Made by a program: the position numbers and the translations under genes | Origin: an uncultured Corynebacterium sp. | GTDB taxonomy: Bacteria > Actinomycetota > Actinomycetes > Mycobacteriales > Mycobacteriaceae | Assembly: GCA_915275065.1 (NCBI GenBank) | Contig: CAJZGD010000152.1 | Coordinates: 1-6,374 of the forward strand | Direction: 5' to 3' | DNA: 6,374 nt | Notes under the pieces: model-generated | What the model saw: the letters and a program-made list of their open reading frames with translations, nothing else | Told to the model about the DNA's origin: nothing | The model's database searches: none | Part shown: piece after piece, positions 1 through 6,374 of the stretch | How positions within the stretch are numbered: the stretch's first letter is position 1 | Layout of the letters: each line of letters opens with the position of its first letter

Positions 1-174
1 GTGGGGTACGTCGGGAGTGGGCATACCCAAGGCACGCTGGGCACATGCGGGCGGTGGGTACGCCTTGAGCGAACATGACTCACCTAAGTGGGGAATACCG
101 GACCATCATGGTTACAATAAATCCCGCAATAACCAATAAATCTGTCTCTTGTTAGCAAAGGAAGTTCGCCCACC
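1..174. other. dnaJ2 upstream region without an intact gene
   Basis: No complete gene is visible here. One frame is open from the left edge to a TAA at 137-139 (about 45 codons), but its translation resembles no family I recognise. The first ~85 bases are GC-rich like coding DNA; from about 105 the sequence becomes AT-richer, as expected of a leader. In related actinobacteria hrcA lies directly upstream of dnaJ2, so its end would be expected near here, but no single frame gives an HrcA C-terminus. I see no CIRCE inverted repeat. Confidence 0.5.
113..118 (+). promoter_or_regulatory. possible -10 box upstream of dnaJ2
   Basis: TACAAT matches five of six bases of the sigma-A -10 consensus and sits in an AT-richer patch 56 bases before the dnaJ2 start codon. 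No good -35 hexamer lies 16-18 bases upstream, which is common in corynebacterial promoters. If used, it would give a 5' leader of about 50 bases. Sequence pattern only. Confidence 0.3.
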
Positions 175-1305
175 GTGGCCCGAGATTACTACGCAATACT
201 TGGCTTAACCCCAGACGCGACCGACAACGATATTAAAAAGGCGTACCGTCGGCTGGCCCGCAAATACCATCCTGACGTCAATAGCACCGAGGAAGCGGCC
301 GAAAAATTTAGCGAAATCTCCATCGCCCAAGAACTCCTCCTCGACCCCGAAAAACGCCGCATTATCGATATGGGTGGGGATCCCCTCGCCGGTCCTAGCG
401 GTGCCCCCGGCGGCATGGGCGGTTTCGGTGGATTCTCCGACATTTTTGATGCCTTCTTCGGTGGTGGGGCGGGCACCCGCGGGCCCCGCAGCCGCGTCCA
501 GCCCGGCAACGATGCCCTGCTGCGCACCACCATCACCCTGGAGGAGGCCTACTCCGGGGTAGAGCAGGAGGTTACCATTGATACCGCCGTGGTGTGCGAA
601 ACCTGCGAGGGAACCGGCAGCGAATCCAAGCAGAAGCCGGAAACCTGCACCCATTGCGGCGGCATGGGGGAGGTGCAGCAGGTGCAGCGTTCCTTCCTCG
701 GTAACGTCATGACCACCAGCGCCTGCCCGGCCTGCGGCGGCTACGGGGAAATCATTCCCGACCCGTGCCCCAGCTGCGATGGCGCAGGTAGGGTGAAGGC
801 GCGCCGGGATAAGGTTATTCAAATCCCGGCGGGCATTAGCGACACAATGCGGGTGCGCATGGCCGGCCAAGGCGAGGTGGGGCACGGCGGTGGTCCGGCC
901 GGTGACCTGTATGTTGAGGTGGATGTGAAGCCACACCCGGTGTTTACTCGGGAGAAAGATAACCTGCATTTGACGGTGCATGTGCCCATGGTGGATGCCG
1001 CATTGGGGTCGACGGTGGCGGTGCAATCGTTGGATGGCACGATGATTGATTTTGTGATTCCTGCGGGCACCCAGCCGGCGGACCGCCTGGTGGTGAGCGG
1101 CAAGGGCATGCCCCGGCTGCGGGGCGAAGGCTTCGGGAACATGATCGCCCACGTGGATGTGACGGTGCCGCGGGAGCTGGACGACAAGTCCCGGGAGCTG
1201 CTGGAGAAACTGCGGCGGCACCGGGCGGAGGAAGCCGGGGTGCGCGCCGATGAGTCGGAGCACGGTTCGGTGTTCTCCAAGCTGCGCAACCGGTTCCGCA
1301 AGTAG
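175..1305 (+). CDS. dnaJ2: Molecular chaperone DnaJ (DnaJ2 type)
   Basis: Class A Hsp40 co-chaperone of 376 residues, cytoplasmic, which hands unfolded clients to DnaK and stimulates its ATPase. The J domain is residues 1-66 with the essential HPD at 32-34. A short Gly/Phe linker runs at about 71-100. The zinc-binding region has four intact CxxCxGxG motifs at 141-148, 158-165, 184-191 and 198-205. The C-terminal substrate-binding domain follows, ending in a basic tail. The GTG start is the only good candidate: an in-frame stop lies at 130-132, AAAGGAAG at 157-164 is a well-placed ribosome binding site, and the J domain begins at once. This is the second actinobacterial DnaJ, normally next to hrcA, rather than the DnaJ of the dnaK-grpE operon; that choice rests on the rsmE-phoH neighbours and the sequence type. 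It is the first gene of the cluster, 19 bases before rsmE. Confidence 0.96.
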   Translation: MARDYYAILGLTPDATDNDIKKAYRRLARKYHPDVNSTEEAAEKFSEISIAQELLLDPEKRRIIDMGGDPLAGPSGAPGGMGGFGGFSDIFDAFFGGGAGTRGPRSRVQPGNDALLRTTITLEEAYSGVEQEVTIDTAVVCETCEGTGSESKQKPETCTHCGGMGEVQQVQRSFLGNVMTTSACPACGGYGEIIPDPCPSCDGAGRVKARRDKVIQIPAGISDTMRVRMAGQGEVGHGGGPAGDLYVEVDVKPHPVFTREKDNLHLTVHVPMVDAALGSTVAVQSLDGTMIDFVIPAGTQPADRLVVSGKGMPRLRGEGFGNMIAHVDVTVPRELDDKSRELLEKLRRHRAEEAGVRADESEHGSVFSKLRNRFRK

Positions 1306-1324
1306 GCAGCGAAGGGGGCTATAG

Positions 1325-2062
1325 GTGTCACGGCCGGTTTATGTGCAGGAGTTTCCCACGCCGCCCACCGTCGGCGAGGTTATCGAACTGACGGGCGACG
1401 AGGGTCGGCATGCGGTGAGCGTGAAACGCACCGGTGTTGGCGAGCAAATCGAGCTTGTCGACGGCTTTGGTACCCGGGCCGTCATCACCGTGACCGGGGT
1501 TTCCGGGAAAGACCGACTGGTGGGGGTTGTTGACTGCGTGGCCAGCGAACCGGCCCCACGGCCAACCGTGACGGTTGTGCAGGCCCTGCCGAAAGCCGCC
1601 CGATCCGAACTCACGGTCGATCTGCTTACCCAGGCGGGTGTGGACGTGATCGTGCCGTGGCAGGCCGATCGGTCCGTGGCGAATTGGGGAAAGAAACAGG
1701 ACAAGGGACTGACCAAGTGGCGGGCTGCCGCCCGGGCGGCAGCGAAGCAATCCCGGCGGTCCAGGATCCCAGAGATCACCCCGGTGGCGGACCAGGTGGC
1801 GGTGGCGGCGTTGATCCAGGCGGCGCCGCTGGCCCTCATGCTGCACGAAGATGCCACCGGGAAAATCACCGACCAGCCCGTGGCCCAGGCGGATTCGATG
1901 GTGCTCATCATCGGCCCGGAGGGCGGCATCAGCCCGGCCGAATTCGGTGCGTTCACCGCGGCGGGGGCCCACCCGGTACGGCTCGGCCCGGAAGTACTGC
2001 GGACAGCCAGCGCGGGCATGGTGGCATTAGCCGCCCTGGGCGCGGTGACCGACCGATGGTAG
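1325..2062 (+). CDS. rsmE: 16S rRNA (uracil-1498-N3)-methyltransferase RsmE
   Basis: SPOUT-class methyltransferase of 245 residues, the usual family length. RsmE uses S-adenosylmethionine to make N3-methyluridine at position 1498 of 16S rRNA in the small subunit. The N-terminal PUA-like RNA-binding domain (about 1-75) contains GDEGRHAVSVKR at 24-35. The catalytic part carries QALPK at 86-90, the basic stretch KQSRRSRIP at 141-149, and the trefoil-knot SAM site with IIGPEGG at 195-201 and LGPEVLRTASA at 220-230. All the expected signatures are present. The start is GTG, preceded by AGGGGG at 1313-1318 with a six-base gap. The gene is 19 bases after dnaJ2, so the two are probably cotranscribed. 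In many actinobacteria RsmE sits between dnaJ2 and phoH, as here. Confidence 0.95.
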   Translation: MSRPVYVQEFPTPPTVGEVIELTGDEGRHAVSVKRTGVGEQIELVDGFGTRAVITVTGVSGKDRLVGVVDCVASEPAPRPTVTVVQALPKAARSELTVDLLTQAGVDVIVPWQADRSVANWGKKQDKGLTKWRAAARAAAKQSRRSRIPEITPVADQVAVAALIQAAPLALMLHEDATGKITDQPVAQADSMVLIIGPEGGISPAEFGAFTAAGAHPVRLGPEVLRTASAGMVALAALGAVTDRW

Positions 2063-2077
2063 TCGTGTGGCACAATG

Positions 2078-2100
2078 CATAATGAGTGATTGGTTAACCA
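2078..2100 (+). promoter_or_regulatory. possible promoter/operator in the rsmE-phoH gap
   Basis: The 63-base gap between rsmE and phoH is AT-richer than the flanking genes. It contains CATAAT at 2078-2083, a plausible -10 box, and a perfect 10-base palindrome TGGTTAACCA at 2091-2100, where the transcript would be expected to begin. No convincing -35 hexamer precedes it. This could allow phoH and the downstream genes to be transcribed separately from dnaJ2-rsmE. A 10-base palindrome can also occur by chance, so this is tentative. Confidence 0.25.
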
Positions 2101-2125
2101 CGAACAAAGATAGGTTGAATATTTA

Positions 2126-3103
2126 GTGACTGTCCGTACCGAAGCAGTACCACACATTACCCGCACCGTGGCGCTCGACGAACGCTACTCGCAAATAATC
2201 CTGGGCATCAACGACGAAAACCTCAAAGTATTAGAAAACCAGTTGGATTGCCAGATTCACGTGCGGGGCACCGATGTGACACTCATTGGGGTCGCCCACG
2301 AGGTTGCCCGGGCCCTGAAAGTATTGCAGGAATTGCAGGCCATCGCCCGCCGCGGCCATGTGATAAGCCCCGACTCGGTGAAAAACGCCATCCACATCGT
2401 CACCGGCGAAACCCCCCAATCGGCTTCGAAATTATTAGCGAATAACATTATTGTGCGACGGGGCAAAGCGGTACGGCCAAAAACCCTGGGGCAGCAAGAC
2501 TATGTTGACGCCATCGACACCAACACCATTGTGTTCGGGTTAGGGCCGGCCGGCACCGGCAAAACCTACCTGGCCATGGCCAAAGCGGTGCAAGCCCTCC
2601 AGGCCAAACGAGTATCCCGAATCATCCTGACCCGGCCGGCCGTAGAGGCGGGGGAGAAGCTCGGATTCCTCCCCGGCACCCTCAACGACAAAATCGACCC
2701 CTACCTGCGGCCCCTCCACGATGCGCTGCGGGAAATGGTCGACCCGGAAATCATCCCCAAACTCATGGAGGCCGGCATCATCGAGGTCGCCCCACTGGCC
2801 TACATGCGGGGCCGCACCCTCAACGATGCGTTTGTGATCCTTGACGAAGCCCAAAACACCACGCCGGCGCAAATGAAAATGTTCCTGACCCGGTTAGGGT
2901 TCGGATCCACCATTGTTGTCACCGGCGACATCACCCAGGTGGACCTGCCGGCCGGCCAAAAATCCGGGCTCCGGCTGGTCCGGGACATACTCGCCGGGGT
3001 GGATGACATCTATTTTGCCGAGCTGACCGCGGACGATGTGGTGCGACACCAATTGGTGAGCCGCATCGTGGCGGCCTACGATGAGTACGAAGAACACCAC
3101 TAG
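2126..3103 (+). CDS. phoH: PhoH family ATPase
   Basis: PhoH-like protein of 325 residues, cytoplasmic. The N-terminal third (about 18-75) resembles the KH-like RNA-binding part typical of PhoH proteins. The ATPase domain has a Walker A motif GPAGTGKT at 140-147, the PhoH signature TRPAVEAGEKLGFLPG at 169-184, a Walker B motif FVILDEAQN at 236-244, and the sensor-like TGDITQVDLP at 266-275. All nucleotide-binding residues are intact. The family binds and hydrolyses ATP and is linked by gene order and domain architecture to RNA metabolism, but its exact role is not settled; the name comes from phosphate-starvation induction in E. coli. The GTG start is fixed by an in-frame TAG at 2111-2113; the ribosome site is a modest AGATAGG about 11 bases upstream. 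It ends in tandem TAG stops, 30 bases before ybeY. Confidence 0.95.
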   Translation: MTVRTEAVPHITRTVALDERYSQIILGINDENLKVLENQLDCQIHVRGTDVTLIGVAHEVARALKVLQELQAIARRGHVISPDSVKNAIHIVTGETPQSASKLLANNIIVRRGKAVRPKTLGQQDYVDAIDTNTIVFGLGPAGTGKTYLAMAKAVQALQAKRVSRIILTRPAVEAGEKLGFLPGTLNDKIDPYLRPLHDALREMVDPEIIPKLMEAGIIEVAPLAYMRGRTLNDAFVILDEAQNTTPAQMKMFLTRLGFGSTIVVTGDITQVDLPAGQKSGLRLVRDILAGVDDIYFAELTADDVVRHQLVSRIVAAYDEYEEHH

Positions 3104-3133
3104 TAGCGTCGACCACCTAAAGAAAAGCAGCAG

Positions 3134-3751
3134 ATGAGTATCGAAGTTATTAATGAATCCGGCTACGATGGGGTCAACGAAGAATCCCTCGCCGACGTGG
3201 CCACATTCGTGCTGCGGGAAATGGACATCCACCCCAGCGCAGAGGTCACCGTGTCCGTCGTGGACATACCCACCATGTCGGAACTGCACCTACGGTGGAT
3301 GGGGCTAGAAGGCCCCACCGATGTGATGAGCTTCCCCATGGACGAACTCACCCCCAACATGGGCCGACCCGACTCGGCCGGATTCGGTCCGGCAATGCTG
3401 GGCGACATTATCCTCTGCCCCGAATTCGCCCACAAGCAGGCGACAAAGGCCGGGCACGATTTGGGGCACGAACTCTGTCTCCTCACCACCCACGGCTGCC
3501 TGCACCTGCTGGGCTACGACCACATCACGCCGGAACAAGAACAAAAAATGTTCGCCCTGCAAAATGAACTCTTGATGGATTGGTACGCCTACTGCGCTGA
3601 CCGGCACATCGAATTCCAGCCCAAACCCACCGGGCCCGGGGCGTTCCCCTCGGCGGCGGACCGGGCGGAACTCGACAAGCAACTCGCTGCCGACAATAAC
3701 CCCGCAGGCCAGGGCGGCATTCCCGCCATTGCGGAGCCTAAGGAAACCTAA
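3134..3751 (+). CDS. ybeY: Endoribonuclease YbeY (rRNA maturation factor)
   Basis: Zinc-dependent endoribonuclease (UPF0054) of 205 residues. In other bacteria it matures the 3' end of 16S rRNA and takes part in 70S ribosome quality control. The metal-binding signature HGCLHLLGYDH is complete at 120-130, with ligands H120, H124 and H130. The other conserved block is TDVMSFP at 62-68, where many homologues have Leu for Met. The fold ends near residue 158. About 45 further residues form a Pro/Ala-rich, charged, probably disordered tail. The ATG start has only a weak purine-rich site (AAAGAAAAG, 3119-3127), so translation may be coupled to phoH, which ends 30 bases upstream. Its stop codon abuts the ATG of the next gene. 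The PhoH-YbeY pairing is a conserved functional neighbourhood. Confidence 0.95.
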   Translation: MSIEVINESGYDGVNEESLADVATFVLREMDIHPSAEVTVSVVDIPTMSELHLRWMGLEGPTDVMSFPMDELTPNMGRPDSAGFGPAMLGDIILCPEFAHKQATKAGHDLGHELCLLTTHGCLHLLGYDHITPEQEQKMFALQNELLMDWYAYCADRHIEFQPKPTGPGAFPSAADRAELDKQLAADNNPAGQGGIPAIAEPKET

Positions 3752-5113
3752 ATGAGTCCCCTGGTGATGGGCACAGTTGCCGTAGTCGCCCTGTTTTTCT
3801 CCGGGCTGTTCAACACCATCGAGGCGGCACTCGCAGTCAGCTCCAAAGCCCGGGTGGAACAAATAGCCAAAGAAAAATCCACCCGCGCCGCCCGCCGACT
3901 CCTGATCGTGCTCGACCACCGGGCCGAACACATCAACCTGCTTATCCTCGGGCAGAAACTCTTAGACGCCACCGCGGCCGTGTTCACCGCCATGCTCGCA
4001 ATGGAATGGTTATCGCCGCGCATCGAATGGGCGCTCGTGGCAGCCATCGGCGGGGTGACCCTGCTCTCGTTCGTGATCGTGGGCGTGTTCTCCCGCACCA
4101 TAGGGCGGCAAAACCCCTACACGGTGTCGCTGGCGGCGGCGTTTTTCCTCCGGCCCACCTTCCGAATCCTCAACCCAATATCGAAAGTACTGATTGGTAT
4201 TGGTAATATTTTGGCGCCGGGCCGCGGCTTCCAAGACGGGCCATATTCCACCGAAGTAGAGCTGAAAGAAATGGTGGAGATCGCCCAGTCCAAGGGCGAA
4301 ATCGAGGTCGACAGCCGCATGGTGCAAAACGTGTTTGACCTCTCCGACAGCATTGCCCGGGAAGTCATGGTGCCCCGCCCCGACATGGTGTGGATCGAAT
4401 CGGGGAAACTCGCCGCCCAAGCGCTTAACCTGTGCATTAAATCCGGGCATTCCCGCATCCCCGTGATCGGGGAAAGCGTCGACGACATCGTGGGGGTGGT
4501 CTACCTCAAGGACGTGGTGCAGCGCATGCACTCCCCGACCAGGGGCGACAAGAATCCCGTGGTGAATGAGGTCATGCGGACCGCCCATTTCGTGCCCGAT
4601 TCGAAACGACTCGACGACCTGCTCGATGAAATGCAGCGGGAACGATTCCACATTGCCCTGCTTGTCGACGAATTCGGCGGCGTGGCCGGCCTGATCTCCA
4701 TCGAAGACATCCTCGAAGAAATCGTGGGCGAAATCACAGATGAATATGATTCGGCGGAAATCACGCCCATTGTGCAGGACCCCTATAACCCCTACAAATA
4801 TCGGGTGGTGAGCCGGCTGCAACTCGATGACCTGGTGGAACGGATCGAAGACGACCATAACATCACCATCAACTTCGACCCGGAAATTCTCGACCAGATC
4901 GACACTGTTGCCGGGCTTATCGCCTATGAAAAAGGCCGGGTGCCGCTGCCCAGCACTGAGGTGGAAACCTCCGGGCTGCGGCTCAAGGCCATTGGTGGCC
5001 GGGATCGGCGCGGCCGAATCAGCGTGCGCGAGGTCGACGTCACTATGCTGGTGCGTGGTGACGACGATGAGGAATCAGGCCGCAACCCGGATGATCCCGC
5101 CGACATGGCGTAG
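3752..5113 (+). CDS. CNNM/CorC-type membrane protein with tandem CBS domains
   Basis: Integral membrane protein of 453 residues in the DUF21-CBS-CorC family, often labelled 'hemolysin' in databases. Characterised relatives act in Mg2+/Co2+ export or resistance; transport by this protein is inferred from the family. The N-terminal DUF21 part has hydrophobic segments at about 4-22, 60-82, 92-114 and 124-140, the first including a small-residue FSGLFNTIEAAL stretch. Two CBS domains follow, about 203-260 (starting at REVMVPRPDMVWI) and 270-326 (ending FGGVAGLISIEDILEEIVGEI). The C-terminal CorC_HlyC domain covers about 340-435, and the last ~20 residues are acidic. The start directly follows the ybeY stop, with AAGGAA at 3740-3745 inside ybeY as its ribosome site, so translational coupling is likely. 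In many actinobacteria era comes next; here pdxY does. Confidence 0.93.
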   Translation: MSPLVMGTVAVVALFFSGLFNTIEAALAVSSKARVEQIAKEKSTRAARRLLIVLDHRAEHINLLILGQKLLDATAAVFTAMLAMEWLSPRIEWALVAAIGGVTLLSFVIVGVFSRTIGRQNPYTVSLAAAFFLRPTFRILNPISKVLIGIGNILAPGRGFQDGPYSTEVELKEMVEIAQSKGEIEVDSRMVQNVFDLSDSIAREVMVPRPDMVWIESGKLAAQALNLCIKSGHSRIPVIGESVDDIVGVVYLKDVVQRMHSPTRGDKNPVVNEVMRTAHFVPDSKRLDDLLDEMQRERFHIALLVDEFGGVAGLISIEDILEEIVGEITDEYDSAEITPIVQDPYNPYKYRVVSRLQLDDLVERIEDDHNITINFDPEILDQIDTVAGLIAYEKGRVPLPSTEVETSGLRLKAIGGRDRRGRISVREVDVTMLVRGDDDEESGRNPDDPADMA

Positions 5114-5115
5114 CT

Positions 5116-5153
5116 CCCGCGCGGGGCGGCGTCGTCAAGCGGGCAAGTTTTTT
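5116..5153 (+). terminator. weak Rho-independent terminator-like element
   Basis: Three bases after the CNNM gene stop, CCCGC (5116-5120) can pair with GCGGG (5139-5143). Four bases later comes a run of six T (5148-5153). The stem is only five pairs with an 18-base loop, so strength would be low. The first arm can also fold on itself as CCCGCGCGGG. If active, it would partly separate pdxY from the upstream cluster. Confidence 0.28.
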
Positions 5154-5183
5154 ATTCACCGGTTGTGGCGCAAGATAGAAGCC

Positions 5184-6035
<852 letters not shown>

Positions 6036-6340
6036 TTTATCTTACCTATAATGGTGCCGCTTATTGTTTACTGTGCAAATAGTTCATTATTTTTCTGTGC
6101 GGGTAATATAAAAAAATTCGCATATGTTTATATGGGGATATTGATGTGTTATTACAATAATTGGACAAAAATATTTTTTCTTAACGTTATAAATTTGCAT
6201 TATCAAAGTCATATAAGCGTATCCTTATTGCCTATTTTGTCGTTATGATGTTGGCATCGAAGCTTATTCAGCTGCTGGGGAAATGCGGTTCGGCTGGTGG
6301 TTGGTAGAACATTATCTTTCGTATCACGTTAATTGCCCGG
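6036..6340. other. AT-rich intergenic region, no credible gene
   Basis: By hand count 6061-6240 contains 46 G or C in 180 bases, about 26%, against clearly GC-rich genes to its left. Composition returns to about 53% in 6241-6300. An ATG frame at 6051-6248 (65 codons) lacks a ribosome site and reads like translated AT-rich noncoding DNA; no minus-strand gene is apparent. Small inverted repeats occur (CATAT/ATATG at 6121-6134, TTATT/AATAA at 6149-6160), as expected from composition. TATAAA at 6188-6193 is another possible -10 box. The region may be a promoter region for a gene beyond the window, or a scar of acquired DNA. Confidence 0.6.
6047..6052 (+). promoter_or_regulatory. consensus -10 box after pdxY
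   Basis: A perfect TATAAT lies 12 bases after the pdxY stop. No good -35 hexamer is found at standard spacing: GTGACA at 6018-6023 is 23 bases away, too far. The inverted repeat at 6024-6043 occupies the spacer and -35 zone, so a bound protein could block or activate initiation. Exact hexamers arise easily in AT-rich DNA, so confidence is modest. Confidence 0.35.
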
Positions 6341-6348
6341 ATGGTTGT

Positions 6349-6374
6349 GTTTCGGGGGAGCCTGCTAGGGGTAG
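6349..6374 (+). ncRNA. possible 5' part of a TPP riboswitch, cut by the window edge
   Basis: The window ends with CGGGGGAGCC (6353-6362) followed by TGCTAGGGGTAG. This resembles the 5' side of the TPP (THI-element) aptamer, where a CGGGGxGCC segment leads into the P3 hairpin and then CUGAGA. GCCTGC (6360-6365) would pair with GTAGGC if the next two bases beyond the window are GC; four of those six bases (GTAG, 6371-6374) are seen. The diagnostic CUGAGA and the 3' half lie outside, so this is a pattern match to a fragment. If right, a thiamine biosynthesis or transport gene follows on the + strand. Confidence 0.35.

Noticed and set aside
151..164. TTAGCA near the dnaJ2 start as a CIRCE (HrcA operator) half-site
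   Set aside because: The full arm TTAGCACTC and its inverted partner GAGTGCTAA are absent.
205..1263. Long minus-strand open frame opposite dnaJ2, and similar ones opposite the other genes
   Set aside because: These are antisense shadows common in GC-rich coding DNA, with His/Gly/Arg-biased translations and no recognisable domains; the + strand genes have complete family signatures.
2544..2645. Repeated GGCCGG strings in phoH
   Set aside because: They fall in codons for Gly-Pro-Ala and Arg-Pro-Ala and reflect GC-rich codon use, not an arranged repeat.
4827..5183. In-frame upstream extension of pdxY starting inside the CNNM gene
   Set aside because: It lies almost wholly within the CNNM gene in another frame, its translation is low-complexity Ser/Arg/Thr-rich, and the conserved PdxY domain starts exactly at ATG 5184.
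6051..6248. 65-codon frame in the AT-rich region
   Set aside because: There is no ribosome site, the start overlaps a TATAAT box, and the hydrophobic Phe/Ile/Leu/Tyr content is what random AT-rich DNA gives. I recognise no family.
6245..6307. 20-codon small frame beginning MMLASKLIQLL and ending GGW
   Set aside because: The amphipathic, Trp-ended peptide caught the eye as a possible signalling peptide, but there is no ribosome site and no partner gene, and frames this short are common by chance.
6341..6374. ATG frame open to the right edge (begins MVVFRGSLLG)
   Set aside because: It has no ribosome site and overlaps the TPP-like sequence; eleven codons are too few to support a gene.

Overview
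The window looks like a core-genome segment of a high-GC Gram-positive bacterium, most likely Corynebacterium or a close relative. The evidence is the GC-rich, GTG-using genes, a DnaJ of the actinobacterial DnaJ2 type with a short G/F linker, and the order dnaJ2 - rsmE - phoH - ybeY - CNNM/CBS protein, which is the conserved actinobacterial order downstream of hrcA. The genus is an inference from remembered family sequences and gene order; no search was run.

Layout: positions 1-174 hold no intact gene, only a dnaJ2 leader with a possible -10 box and, speculatively, decayed hrcA coding sequence. From 175 to 5113 five same-strand genes are packed tightly: dnaJ2 (Hsp40 co-chaperone), rsmE (16S rRNA m3U1498 methyltransferase), phoH (ATPase), ybeY (16S rRNA maturation endoribonuclease) and a CNNM/CorC-type membrane protein with tandem CBS domains. 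The gaps are 19, 63, 30 and 0 bases. The shared theme is protein folding and ribosome quality; phoH-ybeY-CNNM is a widespread bacterial gene set. After a 70-base gap with a weak terminator-like element comes pdxY (pyridoxal kinase, 5184-6035), where many actinobacteria have era.

From 6036 to about 6245 the composition changes abruptly to roughly 26% GC. I found no credible gene there. At its left edge a perfect 7-base inverted repeat spans the pdxY stop codon and is followed three bases later by a consensus TATAAT. Composition recovers after about 6245, and the last ~25 bases resemble the 5' part of a TPP (thiamine pyrophosphate) riboswitch cut off by the window edge. If so, a thiamine gene follows on the + strand and the AT-rich stretch is at least partly its promoter region.

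No novel multi-gene system is visible. The points most worth checking are the AT-rich tract with its palindrome and promoter-like box, the truncated riboswitch candidate, the pdxY position, and the possible hrcA remnant at the left edge.
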